A stretch of 64,000 nucleotides of DNA from Dacryopinax spathularia (lineage: Eukaryota; Basidiomycota; Dacrymycetes; Dacrymycetales; Dacrymycetaceae). Under the pieces are notes generated by a model. The model was not told the DNA's origin. It did not search any database and worked only from the letters and a program-made list of their open reading frames with translations. Positions 1 through 11,592 of this stretch are shown here, piece by piece (the first letter of the stretch is position 1; each line of letters starts with the position of its first letter). Location: contig JBBPFI010000009.1 of assembly GCA_037974965.1 (NCBI GenBank), forward strand, positions 992,001 to 1,056,000, read 5' to 3'. Position numbers and translations under genes: made by a program.

Positions 1-21
1 GCTCGTTATTGTCAAGCGCTT

Positions 22-2015
22 TCAGAGCGCTACGGCCCGTTTTCCCGCTACGGCTTTCTGATATCCTTCCTCCGGATCTTCGTACAATGTACTCAGCCGA
101 TGTCCCATGCCCGTGCTTGGGCTGCCTGGACTACTCAACCGACTGTCGAAGAGATGTTGCCCACCGTCCGGGCCAGACAGAGCGCCGTGCTGCAGGTTTG
201 TCGCTACGCGCAGGACGTCCCGCTGCCTTCGTTCGTGCGAGACATAGCCGAAGATGACGTCCATCTCCTCAAGTGAGACACCTCGTGTTTCGGGCAGGAA
301 GAAGCAGAAGACGGCGGTGAGGAGGTTGATGCTGCCGAATAGGAAGAAGAGGGTGCCGTTGGGGAGGTTCTGCTCCATCGTCGGTGTGATCTTGGTGACG
401 ATAAAGCTGAACAGGCGACGTCAGACTAACGATAACACGAAATGTATGCGCTACATACTTGAAGAGCCATTGTGTCGCCGCAGCCCACGCCACGCCGTAG
501 TGCCGAATAGAGTTTCCGAAGATCTCAGAGCAATACACCCTGCACGATGCTTAGCCTGGCCACCGGGAGAGAAAGGTAGAATGCACGTACCAGGGAATGG
601 GTCCAATGGAGAACGAATACGGCAGAACATAGATATACAAGCAGACTGCCATTCCAATTGACCAGCTGGAGACCTCATTCGCCGTACCCGGCGGATGAGT
701 ATGAAGCAACGCGCCAATGATGAAGAACATGATCCCCATCCAAATGACGCCGTAGACGAGTGATTTCCGTCGACCCACTTGTTCGATTCCGATCAGGAGG
801 TAGATGGTCGTTGCGCAGAGCTTGACCACGCCGTACACTCCGGAGGCGAGGAGAGCGCTGGTGGTGGATGGCATGCCCAAGGATCCGAATACCTCGGGAG
901 CGTAATATGCCACTGCATGTGCGTAAGTGACAGTACCAGCGAGCCGGAGAAGAAGAGATACCAGAGTTCTGTCCCGAAAACTGTTGCAGCGCGAAGATAA
1001 TGAACGCGATAACGAATCGAATCCTATTTCCCCTCTCAAAGCACTCCCTAAAGTTGCCCCGTCCTTCTCGCTCATGCTTGACGGAAGCCAAGATGCTCGC
1101 GAACTCATCCTGCAGGTCCATGTTCGTAAGCGAGGTGTTCCTGAGCCATGCTAGATTCAGAAGTGACTGTTCGACCCGTCCTTTTCGTGCCAGCCATCGA
1201 GGTGACTCTTTGCAGAAAGGTAGGAAGATGAGCATCAGCCCGACGGGCACGAATTGGAATGCTATCGGGATTCGCCATTGGGCCGAAGAGATGGGAATGT
1301 TTAGGTTTACGCCATATCTGCGCTGGTGATCAGGGGTGGCTTTCCTTAAACGAGATCGTGTACGCACGTGATCCAGTATGCGATCTAAGCAGGAATCAGT
1401 ATTGTGATGATTACTGAAGCCGTGTGGACACGCACCGCTACCCCAAGCACCACCACAACCTGAAACATACCCGTAATCCGGCCTCGCACTTTTGTCGGTG
1501 CACATTCCGCCACATAAGTCGGTGCGAGCATAGACATCGCACCCACTCCAAGACCAGCAATCGCTCTCCCCACATAGATCCAGACGATATCATGCGTCGC
1601 AGCTGTTTGCACTGCCGCGCCTACGGCAAAGATCGCTGATGCTGAGAGGAGCGAGTTTCTCCGTCCTAGGTACTCGGAGACGGGAGCAGCACTCAGTGCA
1701 CCGATGAATGCTCCGGCTTGAAGCAGGGAGACGACAAGGGATAGGACATCTGCTGATGCTGGTTGCCCGTTCGTAAAGTCGTTTTCGAATCCAGGCAAAG
1801 CGCATACACCTGCGTATATCCGTCAACTCCCTTCCGAATGACGGTGGTTGCACCACATACTTCCTGCGATGGAGACGTCGAATCCGAAGACGAATATTCC
1901 AGAGTACGCGATCAGTGCCAACAAGTATACTCTACGGGCGTATCAGGATCTGAGGTCTTCCTGGCTCGTGACAAAGGACATACCTCCAGTTAACGAATGC
2001 ATTTCGCCCGTGCAT
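22..2015 (-). CDS. MFS sugar transporter (gene T1)
   Basis: Probable 12-helix plasma-membrane sugar porter of the major facilitator superfamily. Eight exons on the minus strand: 1984-2015, 1861-1931, 1436-1809, 1368-1384, 962-1317, 591-912, 459-539 and 22-406. They sum to 1638 nt, giving 545 residues, the normal family length. Family marks seen: FGFD in helix 1, YLGRRNSL after helix 2, VGRAIAGLGVGA, ESPRWLARKGR in the central loop, QQFSGQN in helix 7, and LPETRGVSLEEMD after helix 12. The ATG at 2015 is the one that keeps frame across the first intron. One exon is only 17 nt. It is the most diverged of four paralogues in the window (T1-T4), with different intron positions from T2-T4. The substrate cannot be read from sequence; hexose, pentose and quinate are all transported within this family. 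Confidence 0.88.
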
Positions 2016-3125
2016 TTTCGCTAGGCCTGTTCACATTTACAAGCAGAGGGGCACCATATACGGGAAAATCAGGAGGCAGAAAGGGGTACGTTCCCTTTCT
2101 CATCCAGGGTTAAAGTACTCCCCAGGGAGCGCCGAGGGCTAGCCAGGGCACCCATCGTCGGCACGTCCTAGCGCTGATGAGCCCGATTGCGTACACAGGA
2201 TATCCCGCGGGGCCGCATGGGGCAGAAGGATGCGAATATCTGGGGAAGCGGGGGAGCAGTGCCGCCTGGGAAACGCGAAGCAACCGGTAAAGTCGCGCGA
2301 CTGCCCTGAAAGGGAAGTTGTCCAATCCGCTTTGTCCTCGTCGTCACGCAGTACATCGCCCTCAGGGCTCGGGGCGAGAGCGCGATTGCCGTCAGATGAG
2401 CACATAAGTATAGCAGAGCATCAAAGAATTAACCGGTTTTCTCCCTGGCGGAAAAGGCATGAAAGAATAGGGAATTTCTAGGGAGCAAGACAATCAGTTG
2501 TTGCATGCGGCGACCGGTGGACAGCGAACCCTGCAGAATCCACCTTCCATATGCTTCCCGTTGTTGTGCGGGGGCAATCACGTTCATCCGAAGAATTGGC
2601 CCTTCCGCATGCTTCCGCGGGGATTCCACGCTTTACCCGGGGCCCCCAATTCACTTGGTCGTGCACATAGCTCGTAAACCCCACCCAGAAAAAATAGATG
2701 GGATCTACGTCTCAAAATAATCGTTTGATGTGTTTCCCGAGGGACGGCCGCATCGATGGAATTGAGTCTACTTTGGGCAATGCATGGGTACTTACTCTGG
2801 AAATGGGGTGGATCGAGATGCATTCCGACGCGATATAATGCATCGTTCTCGGGGATTACTGCTTGTTATTATGGTAGACGTCATGCATTCCAAGAAAGAC
2901 GGGTCATACAGTATCGTGTAACAGGTGAAGGCTATGCAATACCATATCGCCTAGAGAACCAGCCAAGCAATGCAAGAGCCCGAACCACCCAGATCATCCA
3001 TCCTCATCAGACTGAATAAAAAGCCGTCCACATCACGTCAAACGTCATTACATGTCAAAATCCGACCCTCGCACGCAGGCAAGCCCGCCTTTTCCTACTG
3101 ATGCACCAAATAAGAGTGGCACAGA
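2016..3125. other. intergenic region between T1 and T2
   Basis: No reading frame here resembles a known protein. It should hold the promoter of T1 (minus strand) and the 3' end of T2. GCGGGG hexamers, matching the fungal CreA/Mig1 consensus SYGGRG, are present around 2207 and 2258. Nothing else recognised. Confidence 0.6.
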
Positions 3126-4952
3126 TCAGTGCGCGTTCTCCGTCTGGAGCTTCTCGCCCTGGTTGTTCGTGTGGTGCTCGGTTGCTGCTGCCTCGCCCTG
3201 CGCGCCTTGGCCCACACCGTACGCGGCCTCCTCGTCCCGCATTTCGGCGCCCTTCATGCCCGCCGCCATCTCCAGCTCGGCCTTCTGAATATCGGCGTTC
3301 CTGTGCTCGGCGGTGACGGCGCCGAAGATGATGTCCATCTCCTCGAGCGAGCGGTTCTTCGTCTCGGGCAGGAACCACGAGAAGACGGCCATGCCGCCAA
3401 TGTTGATCGTCGCGAAGGTGATGAAGATCTTCCCGTGCAGGTTGTTTTCCATGGTGAGGGAGATCTTGGAGATGACGAAGTTGAAGAGCCACTGGGTGGC
3501 GGAGGCCCAGGCGAGACCGTAGTGGCGCGTGCGGTTCGGGAAGATGTCGGCGACGTACACCCACGGGAGCGGGCCCCAACCGAACGAGTAGGCAACGCAG
3601 TACAGGTAGATCATCGCTGCCATTGCCTTCGATGCCGGGGATGGGTTCGGGTTGGCCGGGTTCGGCGGGTGGGTGATGAAGATGGCACCGACGATGTAGA
3701 AAAGGACGCCCATGCCGATGGCAGAGCCGAAGAGCGACCACCTGCGACCGAACCTCTCGACACCGATCATGATGAAGATGAACGTCGCGACGACCTTGAC
3801 AACACCGTACACGCCGGAAGCGAGCAGAGCCGGGGTAGTGCCGACATAGCCGATAGCCTGGAAGATCTGCGGTGCGTAGTACCCGACGGTGTTCTGACCG
3901 GAGAATTGCTGGAGAAGCATGATAATGAAGGCGATGACGAAGCGCGGCCAGTTGCCCTTGCCGAAGAAGGCCTCCCTCCAGCCGAGACCGGCGCGAGCCT
4001 CGCGCTCCTCAAGGATGGTAGCCTCGATTTCTGCCATCTCAGCCTTGATCTCCTCATCGTGGATGGACAGGCGGCGGTAGTGGGCGAGGTTCTGAATAGC
4101 CTGCTCCATGCGGCCCTTGCGCGCCAGCCAGCGGGGTGACTCGCGGCAGAAGAACAGGCCGATGCACATCAGACCACCTGGGACGAGCTGTACACCGAAC
4201 GGAACACGCCAGATGTCGGGCGATGTGGGGCTCGTGTGGATGGTCACACCGTCTGTGAAAGAGGGGATCAGCTGCTGATGATTAATCATCGAGTGCGAGC
4301 GACGTACAGTTCACCCAGTAGGACAGGAGCACACCGATAGCCACCCAGACCTGGAACAGACCGGTAATCCGACCACGAACATCCTTAGGGCAGCACTCGG
4401 CGACGTAAGTCGGGGCAAGGGCGGAGATGGCGCCGACACCGATACCGCCGACAACACGGCCGGCGTAGATGTAGCTCAAGCCACGAGTGTACTGGTCTTG
4501 TGCGACGGTCTGGAGGATGGCACCCAAGCAGAAGATGAGCGACCAGGCAATGAGGGACCACTTGCGGCCGATCCAAGCTATGGATTTGTCAGCCCTGATT
4601 CCTCATCACGGGAGCCCGAAAGGCGGCGACGTACCTGTCAGCGGTGCGGAGAAGAGCGCGCCGAAGAAGGCACCACCCTGCAGGACGGAGACGACGTTCG
4701 CGGAGAGATCGGCAACGTTATTCCCCGCCAGACCGAACTGGTGCTGGAAGAAACTGTTGTTCACGACACCTCCGGCGATACCGGTGTCGTACCCGAAGAC
4801 GACGATTCCAAGGTAGGCGACGCACGCCAGCTCTGTGGGACAAGCGGCGACCGTGAGCGCTGTACTCGGCCGGTCCAGATCGCAATGGACTCACTGTAGA
4901 CGTGAAAGTTCTGGTAGAAGCCATGCTTCGTCCCCGTTACTGCTGTTGACAT
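3126..4952 (-). CDS. MFS sugar/quinate-type transporter (gene T2)
   Basis: Sugar porter family protein of the plasma membrane. Four exons: 4895-4952, 4635-4832, 4308-4577, 3126-4252, summing to 1653 nt and 550 residues. Marks seen: FGYDTGIAGG (helix 1), GRVVGGIGVGAISALAPTY, RGRITGLFQVW, ESPRWLARKGR, QQFSGQN, GVERFGRRWSL, and the sugar-porter closing motif PETKNRSLEEMD. The acidic C-terminal tail is cytoplasmic. An ATG nine bases upstream (4961) is also possible. Tandem with T1. Its second exon (198 nt) equals the sum of three exons (23+11+164) in T3 and T4, so the paralogues differ by intron loss or gain. The GVVNN loop and overall form resemble fungal quinate permease-like proteins, but the substrate is not determinable. 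Confidence 0.92.
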
Positions 4953-6875
4953 GGTAGGCAATAGTTAGTCGTGGTAAGTTGGTCGTGAGGCGTTTGGGGT
5001 TTGTCGTCAAAAAGCAGCTGGCCAAGATACGCCCTGCTGTAACTCTCTGGTCGCAAGTGGACGGGAGGAGAGAAGCAGATGGGAGCTGTGCCTGTCTGTT
5101 GTGGGATTTGGAGGAATGGGCCAACGCGGGGCTGAGGAGGGAAAGTGGGCGGAATATGAGGGATGTGCGCGTGCCTCGCGTGGGGGAACCGGGGCCCCCG
5201 GTCGATGGTATCCTTCCAAAAACTGGGGAATTTCCGCTCAGGCACACGAATTTCCTCTTTTGGTCCGCGTGGACAGAAGGCACCGGATCACCGTCCACCG
5301 CCTCCTTTGTGTGCCGATGAGGAAAGAAGCACGAAAAGAAGCGAGCCAAAAGAGGGGAGAACCGCGCGGTGCTCGACAGCCCGTCAGAGGCAGCCACAAC
5401 AAAGTCATCACCGCAAACAGGGCTCGGCTCATGCCTCTCCCGAAGATTCAGCGCGTCCCTGACCCATAACCGGGCTCGAACGGCGATGCTTCCGCAGATC
5501 GGTCTTCTGACGTCAGCCCGCCACTCTCGCCCAGCGAAAATCCCAAAAATACCACGTGAAGCTTGGCAACACGCACATCCCCTCCTCCCGGGGTCCTCCA
5601 GATTCCCGCCACTTTTGGCCGGCCCGCCCCGGCCCGCCTAAAAATGACCACAGTCTGAGGAGGTTGACTGATGCTGCTTGCGTGGATCTGAGCCAGAAAT
5701 CGACCAGCGTGACCTCGGCAGCGTTCGGCCTCACAGACATCGGCATGCGGGTTTATGGGGAAATCAGCTTGCCTCTATGGGGCCCCGGCATCCAATTCAG
5801 TTTCTCCGGACTGAACCGGGACAGCACTAACGCCGTTCAACATTGTTCAGGGCCGGGCTGACACACCAACCCTTGCCAAACCTCGGTCTCTCATCAGCCA
5901 TCAACACCCAAAACACCAAACCTCAGAATAAACGCCTTCTTAGCCGCATTCTTGCGCATCTCACAAACCCGCTCAAAGATAACAGATAACAAAAATAATG
6001 AAATCCCTTCTTATCAGGGGACAGTTATGTGGGGCAGCAACAATGGCGGTCCACACCGGGTTTTGGATCCTCCACTAATTGCCAGCGCGATTTTTACTCA
6101 CCGTTGTGGGCGCTCGTCGCCGCAGGCCAGGCTGGCGGCGTCATTGACCATGAACAACCTCCACCTACAGAACCGCAAACGTAGAAAGATCTAGCATTCA
6201 GTCCACCAGCATTAATCCAACTCTCGAACAACACTCAAACGGCTCTTCCTGCAGCAAGATTTAACGGCGGCCGGCACACCGGCACCGACATCCGAACACT
6301 CCTTCCGAAGCCGACCGGCACCCAGACCTCCCAGACCTCCTCGCTCGGTCGAACATTGGTGCGCCAAGGCCCTCCCGCCAAAAATGGACGAGCAGCTGCC
6401 AGATCCGATGATGAAATTGATGAGGGTCTCGGGGGATGATGAGATCATTCTGCTCTAGTCGGCATAGATCGGCGCCGTTGTTCGAGTGCCCATCCAGTGG
6501 ACGAGCTGCTGCCGAGGTTTGCAGTCATCGCAGGTAGAGAAACCCGTCAGCGGCGTACACATGCTTGAGTCGAGTGTTGTGAACCGAACCGGACCATGTG
6601 GATTTCCACGCACAGCGAGCGGGAATGCCAAGAATGGAGATTCTCCGAGATGAGCGTTCTCGGAGCTTGCGGCGGTTATGGTAGCGTAGCGATACCCTGG
6701 CGGATGATGGGTACCTTGGGACCTTTTATGGGGACGGACGATCGGGTTGAAGCTGGCCTCGATCGTCCTTTGCTGTCTTTAGGCTGCCTATTTCTATATC
6801 CTCTGCTGCTTGTCGTTGTGAACGACCTTGTCCTCATCATTGCTTGAACTGAGATAAGTAGGAAGAGCAGTCAAC
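4953..6875. other. long intergenic region, divergent promoters
   Basis: About 1.9 kb lying between the divergent T2 (minus) and DUF2264 (plus) genes. Open frames here (for example near 5101-5469 and 6212-6448) have no recognisable domain and no splice-consistent extension, so I call no gene. SYGGRG-type sites (GTGGGG, CCGGGG) lie near 5182-5195, about 240 bases upstream of T2. A non-coding RNA cannot be excluded. Confidence 0.55.
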
Positions 6876-8930
6876 ATGCTTCCCCCCCACCCCTTCACCC
6901 AAAATCCGCTCCGCACCCGGGCCGACCTGCAAGAAGCGTGCATCTCCCTCCTCAAGCCCCTCGCCGCGCACACCTCCCCAGGCGGAGCACGCATCAAGCT
7001 CGGCTACACCGGCACGCACTACGACGAAACCGCCGCTCAGCTCGAAGGCTTCTCGCGTCCTCTCTGGGGCCTCTCTGCCCTCCTCGCCGGCGGGTATCCC
7101 GTCGACAAGTTCCCCGAAGCGAAGAACTGGCAGCGCGGGCTCGAGAATGGGACGAATCCGGGCGGGGAGGAGTTCTGGGGATGGAGCAGGGCGAAGGATC
7201 AGAGGATGGTCGAGATGGCCGCTATTGGGTATTCGCTCGCGATTGCACCTGAGCACCTGTGGGAGCCGCTGAGCGAGCAGGGGAAGAAGAACTTGGCGGA
7301 ATGGCTGGGGGCGATAAACGATAAGGAGATGCCTGACAGTGCGTCCTTTCCATCTCGGACTCCTCATCTTTGGATAGGAAGAAACTGACAATGGGATACA
7401 GCGAACTGGCTGTGGTTCCGCGTATTTGCCAACCTCGGCCTGCAGAAAGTCGGCGCGCCCTTCTCGGCCTCACGCATGAAAGCGGACCTCGACCACCTCG
7501 ACACTTTCTACCTCGGGGACGGCTGGTCGCGCGACGGGCCCGAAGGCGTCCGGCAGCTCGACTACTATTCTTCATCCTACGCGATCCACTATGCCCAGCT
7601 GGTCTACTCCAAGCTCGCGACCGACACCGACCCGGAGCGATGCAAAGAGTACCGTGCCCGTGCCAGTCGGTTCGCCCTAGACTTCGTACACTACTTCGAC
7701 GAGGTCGGACGCGCCATCCCGTTCGGACGGAGCATGACTTACCGTTTCGCGATGGCCGCGTTCTGGGGAGCGATGGCCTTTGCGGATGTGGACCCGCCTG
7801 CGCCCCTTACGTGGGGAGCGGTCAAGGGGCTGTTGTTGAGGAATCTGAGGTGGTGGGCGAAGCAGGATATCTTCAATTCGGACGGGACGATGCCGATTGG
7901 GTTCGTGTTCCCCAATATGTACATGACGGTGCGTCCCCCTTTCCCTTCCTCCCCGTACTCTATACTCGAGACGCATGGTGCTGATTTATGAGTGCGCGTG
8001 CAGGAGAACTACAACTCCCCCGGCTCGCCCTACTGGTGCATGAAAGCGTTCATCCCTCTCTCCCTTCCCGAATCGCACCCCTTCTGGTCCTCACCCGAAG
8101 AACCCTACCCCCAATCTCTGCCGCTCACAGTAGCGCTCGACCACCCATCACACATCGTCACCCGTCTCGGAGGCCACACGTTCCTCCTCTCCTCCGGGCA
8201 GGCATGCCACTACCCCCTGCGCCACACAGCGGAGAAGTACGGCAAGTTCGCTTATTCGTCCGCGTTCGGGTTCTGTGTCCCGACGGGGACGTTCGAGCTG
8301 GAACAGCATGCGGCGGATAGCATGCTCGCTCTCTCTGACGACGGCGGCGAGCGCTGGCGCGTGCGCAGGATCGCCCTCGACGCACGGATAGAAGTGGACG
8401 ACGGCGTCCCCGTCCTCCGGAGCAGCTGGAAACCCTGGCCCGACGTCGAAGTCGAGACGTGGCTCTACCCTCCCAGCTCCCAGGCGCCGAACTATCACTG
8501 GCGAGTGCATAGGCTTAAGACTGCCCGCAAACTCCAGGGCGCCGATGGCGGGTTCGCGATCTACGGACAGGGCAAGGATGGCCGGGCACTGGCGGCGTTC
8601 TTACCCCAGACGATGGAGGGCCGCGTCGAGGGCGGGGTGGGCGCTATGGCCGCTTCTGAGGCCGGGGTGAGCGGGGTACTGGATATGTCCCCGAGTCATC
8701 CCAGGACTGGGAAGGTCGTGAACGTCGATGCGAACGCGAATATCATGGCGACGAGGACGGTTCTGCCGACGCTGATGTCGCATCATGAGCCTGGAGAGGA
8801 AGTTTGGCTCGTTACGGCCGTGTTTGCGATTCCGGCGAAGGAGGGCGAGTCGGGTGCGCCGGAGGGATGGCTCAAGGCTTGGGAGGAACCGCCTTCGCCG
8901 CCGCCGTCTGTTAAGATGAGGGTGCACTGA
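6876..8930 (+). CDS. DUF2264 domain protein
   Basis: Three exons, 6876-7338, 7402-7928 and 8004-8930, sum to 1917 nt and 638 residues, the expected size for the family. The protein opens with [17 protein letters not shown], then [20 protein letters not shown], then [13 protein letters not shown] and [17 protein letters not shown]. These match the conserved N-terminal alpha-toroid-like half of DUF2264, whose members are suspected to be glycoside-active or polyuronate-related but remain uncharacterised. The C-terminal half (from about residue 340) is beta-rich with [21 protein letters not shown]. No signal peptide is visible, so it is probably intracellular. Function is inferred only from the family; the carbohydrate link fits the neighbouring sugar transporters but is not proven. 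Confidence 0.85.
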
Positions 8931-10216
8931 AGAGGAGACGGGATCTGAGATGATATGAATTGGAGACAAATGTGGTGTATGATCATGATCATGCGATAGT
9001 GAAGCCGAGAGAATTGAGCACAGTAGACGTAGCACTAGTAAGTAAGGCAGCAATGGAATTGGATCACGCAATCAAACCAACATCGCATATCATTGACCGA
9101 AGACAACCCAAGTGTTATGGCAGAGACAGTTACACTTGCAAATAGCATAACACGACCCTTTTGCAGATGGGTGATAATAGATTGTATGTCAGACTGTATG
9201 TCAGCAGACAGACATTCATCGTGAACACATTATGAATCAGCTTTTCTGTCACATTATACCAGTCTTTCTTGACAGGCCATAAGTCAACAAACTTAGTGGG
9301 AGGCAGGTCTCTGTAGTGGACCTGTAGTCTGATCAATGCATGCACACACTTGATTATATTGATTCTAGGTAATTACACCAGGCTCATGCGAGACTGGCCA
9401 AAATTTCATTGAGCACAACTTGCACAACTTATGACCTATACAAAGATGCATGTCTTGTGAAGACAAGGGTTCAATAGCTTTTTGTTGATATTGGCCAGCT
9501 TGTTGAGAAGGTGAAAGCATAGGGGCTTGCAGTATTTTGTTCAGATAAGGCAGTCTTTGATGCACTGCAGGCGAGTTAGGTCATTTGCAGGAATGCAATC
9601 CCAGGCCATAAAGCTTTCTCCTGTATTGCATTTGATCTGCTAGTTCTTGTGCTGGGGAAAGCGTACCTATTGTTTATGCAACATCATTAGTTATACTATC
9701 TCAACCATGTATGTTGAGTTGCAATTTTAAACATCCCTGATCCTACTTGGAAGGGTAGCATTTCCAATCAATATAATTGCCGGCATTATTTTCATAACTG
9801 CAGCTTCTTTCTTTGCGTTCAACATCTTATATACCACAAGTGAGCACCAGCAATAAACAGTCAATGGTCTGTGGCTTAGAAACAATATATGCTGAATACC
9901 AGAGTCATGCTCAGCTCTTGCAGTGAAATAATTTAGCTTGTTGGCATGCAAACAGCTGGTGTCTTGCACTTCTCCTTGGTTTGGAATGGAACAGGGTGTC
10001 ATAACCGAGATCAATTATGTCAAGCACTCAACAATTTGATAGAGAAATACTGTATCCAGGTGATATACAACGCATGCTGTATGAACGTGCCAACATGTCG
10101 ACCCTTACAGTCGCTGTTCCACTATTTGCGGGTGTGAGGGTAAATGCATGAGGTTTCATGTGACTCAGAAAAGAGCGTATCACATGGAATGGTGACCAAG
10201 TAAGCGAGCATGCATG
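8931..10216. other. AT-richer gene-poor island
   Basis: Visibly lower GC than the flanks. Short minus-strand frames (9130-9345, 9365-9565, 9727-10014) carry no domain I can name. Composition and lack of genes suggest an old, decayed repeat, but I see no terminal repeats or target duplication to define one. Confidence 0.45.
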
Positions 10217-11332
10217 TCAAAATGATGATATGGATGAAAAGCTCGTGGATGGGGATGGGCCTGCAGCAAGAAGATCCTCATTTTGGGTTGTTTCAGCATC
10301 CCAGTCGAATGCCTCTTCTTCTGGCACGATGTCGAAGACTTCTTTGAGCTGGGTATCCCAATCGGCTTCAACATCCTCGATAGGTCGGTGGTAAAGTCCT
10401 GCCCACCCGTCTAGCTCAGCAATGTCGTCTAACACTGGAGAAACACACCGAGCAGGTAGTCATCACAAGCTTCCGGAAGACATATCCCCATCCTTCGGTC
10501 CTCTTCGGCTAGCTTCTCAGCGATCTTGCTTATGCCATACATGGTTATGGACGTTCCAATGCCAAGCAGGAAATGGAGGCGGAAGGTAGCGAGCACTTGT
10601 GCACCCTCATCGTCCACATCTGGGTTGTAGCGGATGTTGAGAAAGCAAAGGGTATATGCAAGCGGAGTCAGGAGGGACAGTCTAACAGCAAAAGTCAACA
10701 GCTAGCGTATAGAAAGGCTCTCCGGCTTACCCATGGCTTGTCAGGCCTGTTCTATCCAAATGTAGGGATTGCAAGCCGCGAATGGATGCAACGCATGATA
10801 GTGAGAGGTCGTCCAGGTGTATGCATGTGAGATCGAGGTATCTCAGGGAAGCGAACGCTTTGGCCAAGGCATTATGGACGTCAGTACAATTGCAAGTTAA
10901 ACGGGCCTCAGCTCACTTTGCAAAGTTGAGAGGACCGCCATAGGGCCTGTCGAGATCAAAGTATTTGTGAGAGCAGCCGTTCTCACAGGGTAGGATGCGA
11001 GAAGATTAAGTATATGCGCAGTCAGAAAGCCTGCCGAAGCATGAGCGCCGCTACCAAAACTGGTCTGGAAAAGCAATACCTTCTTGAGCCAGGTAGTCCA
11101 CTAATTCGTCCACGTCTTCCTGATGCTGAATGTAGGGGAGATTGCAGAAAACGCTGACTTTGGACTTGAGGAGGCCGAAAGTCATGGGCACATCCTGTGA
11201 GTCAGCTTCTTTCCAGCCGTCAAAGCTCCCTGTCGCATGTTTCGGTTCCACCTTCTCTTCACGTAATTGTGCTTCTCTGTTCGTTGCAGTGGCGAAGAGG
11301 CGCATCTTTTCCACGTCAAAGAACGAGAACAT
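10217..11332 (-). CDS. leucine-rich-repeat protein A (tandem paralogue)
   Basis: Multi-exon gene, boundaries approximate. The first part (11051-11332) contains FCNLPYIQHQEDVDELVDYL. Leucine-rich repeats follow around 10740-10900 (LRYLDLTCIHLDD, LQSLHLDRTGLTSH) and 10429-10698 (LNIRYNPDVDDEGAQVLA). The tail (10217-10435) is acidic. The same order of segments appears in the neighbour at 11593-13260: LPYLEECETPQELVAYL, LRYLDLCSVGLRDGDL, NPDIDDEGVPILA, and a matching stretch ending CLPEACDDYLLG versus RLPTECEIYLAG. The two are therefore tandem duplicates. Fungal proteins of this form often carry an F-box and act as ubiquitin-ligase adaptors, but I see no clear F-box. Function unknown. Confidence 0.6.
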
Positions 11333-11592
11333 GGGGAGTATGGCGCCTCAAGGGATAAGAGCACAAAGCAGAGTTGGGTGTGACTGAAAAGAAACGGAGA
11401 GGAGGGGGCCAGGAAGACCGGCCGTCGAGGAGGGCAGACGCAAGTGCAAGCGGTTCTATTTCAACAGTGCTGCCATTCGGATTCGATGAGTCACTCGCGC
11501 GCGAGTCGTGATACAGAAATAGGAGCCCCACGGGTGTCACCGCATAGCCCGAAAGAGAAGCAGCCAAGAGTCATCAGAAAGAAGGATCTCGT

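Noticed and set aside
3129-4139. 336-codon plus-strand frame
   Set aside because: It lies entirely opposite the long last exon of transporter T2; Arg/Glu-rich composition is that of a shadow frame in GC-rich coding DNA.
5440-5500. tRNA-like box B sequence near a GGGCTCGAAC stretch
   Set aside because: No matching acceptor stem, anticodon arm or box A at the right distance.
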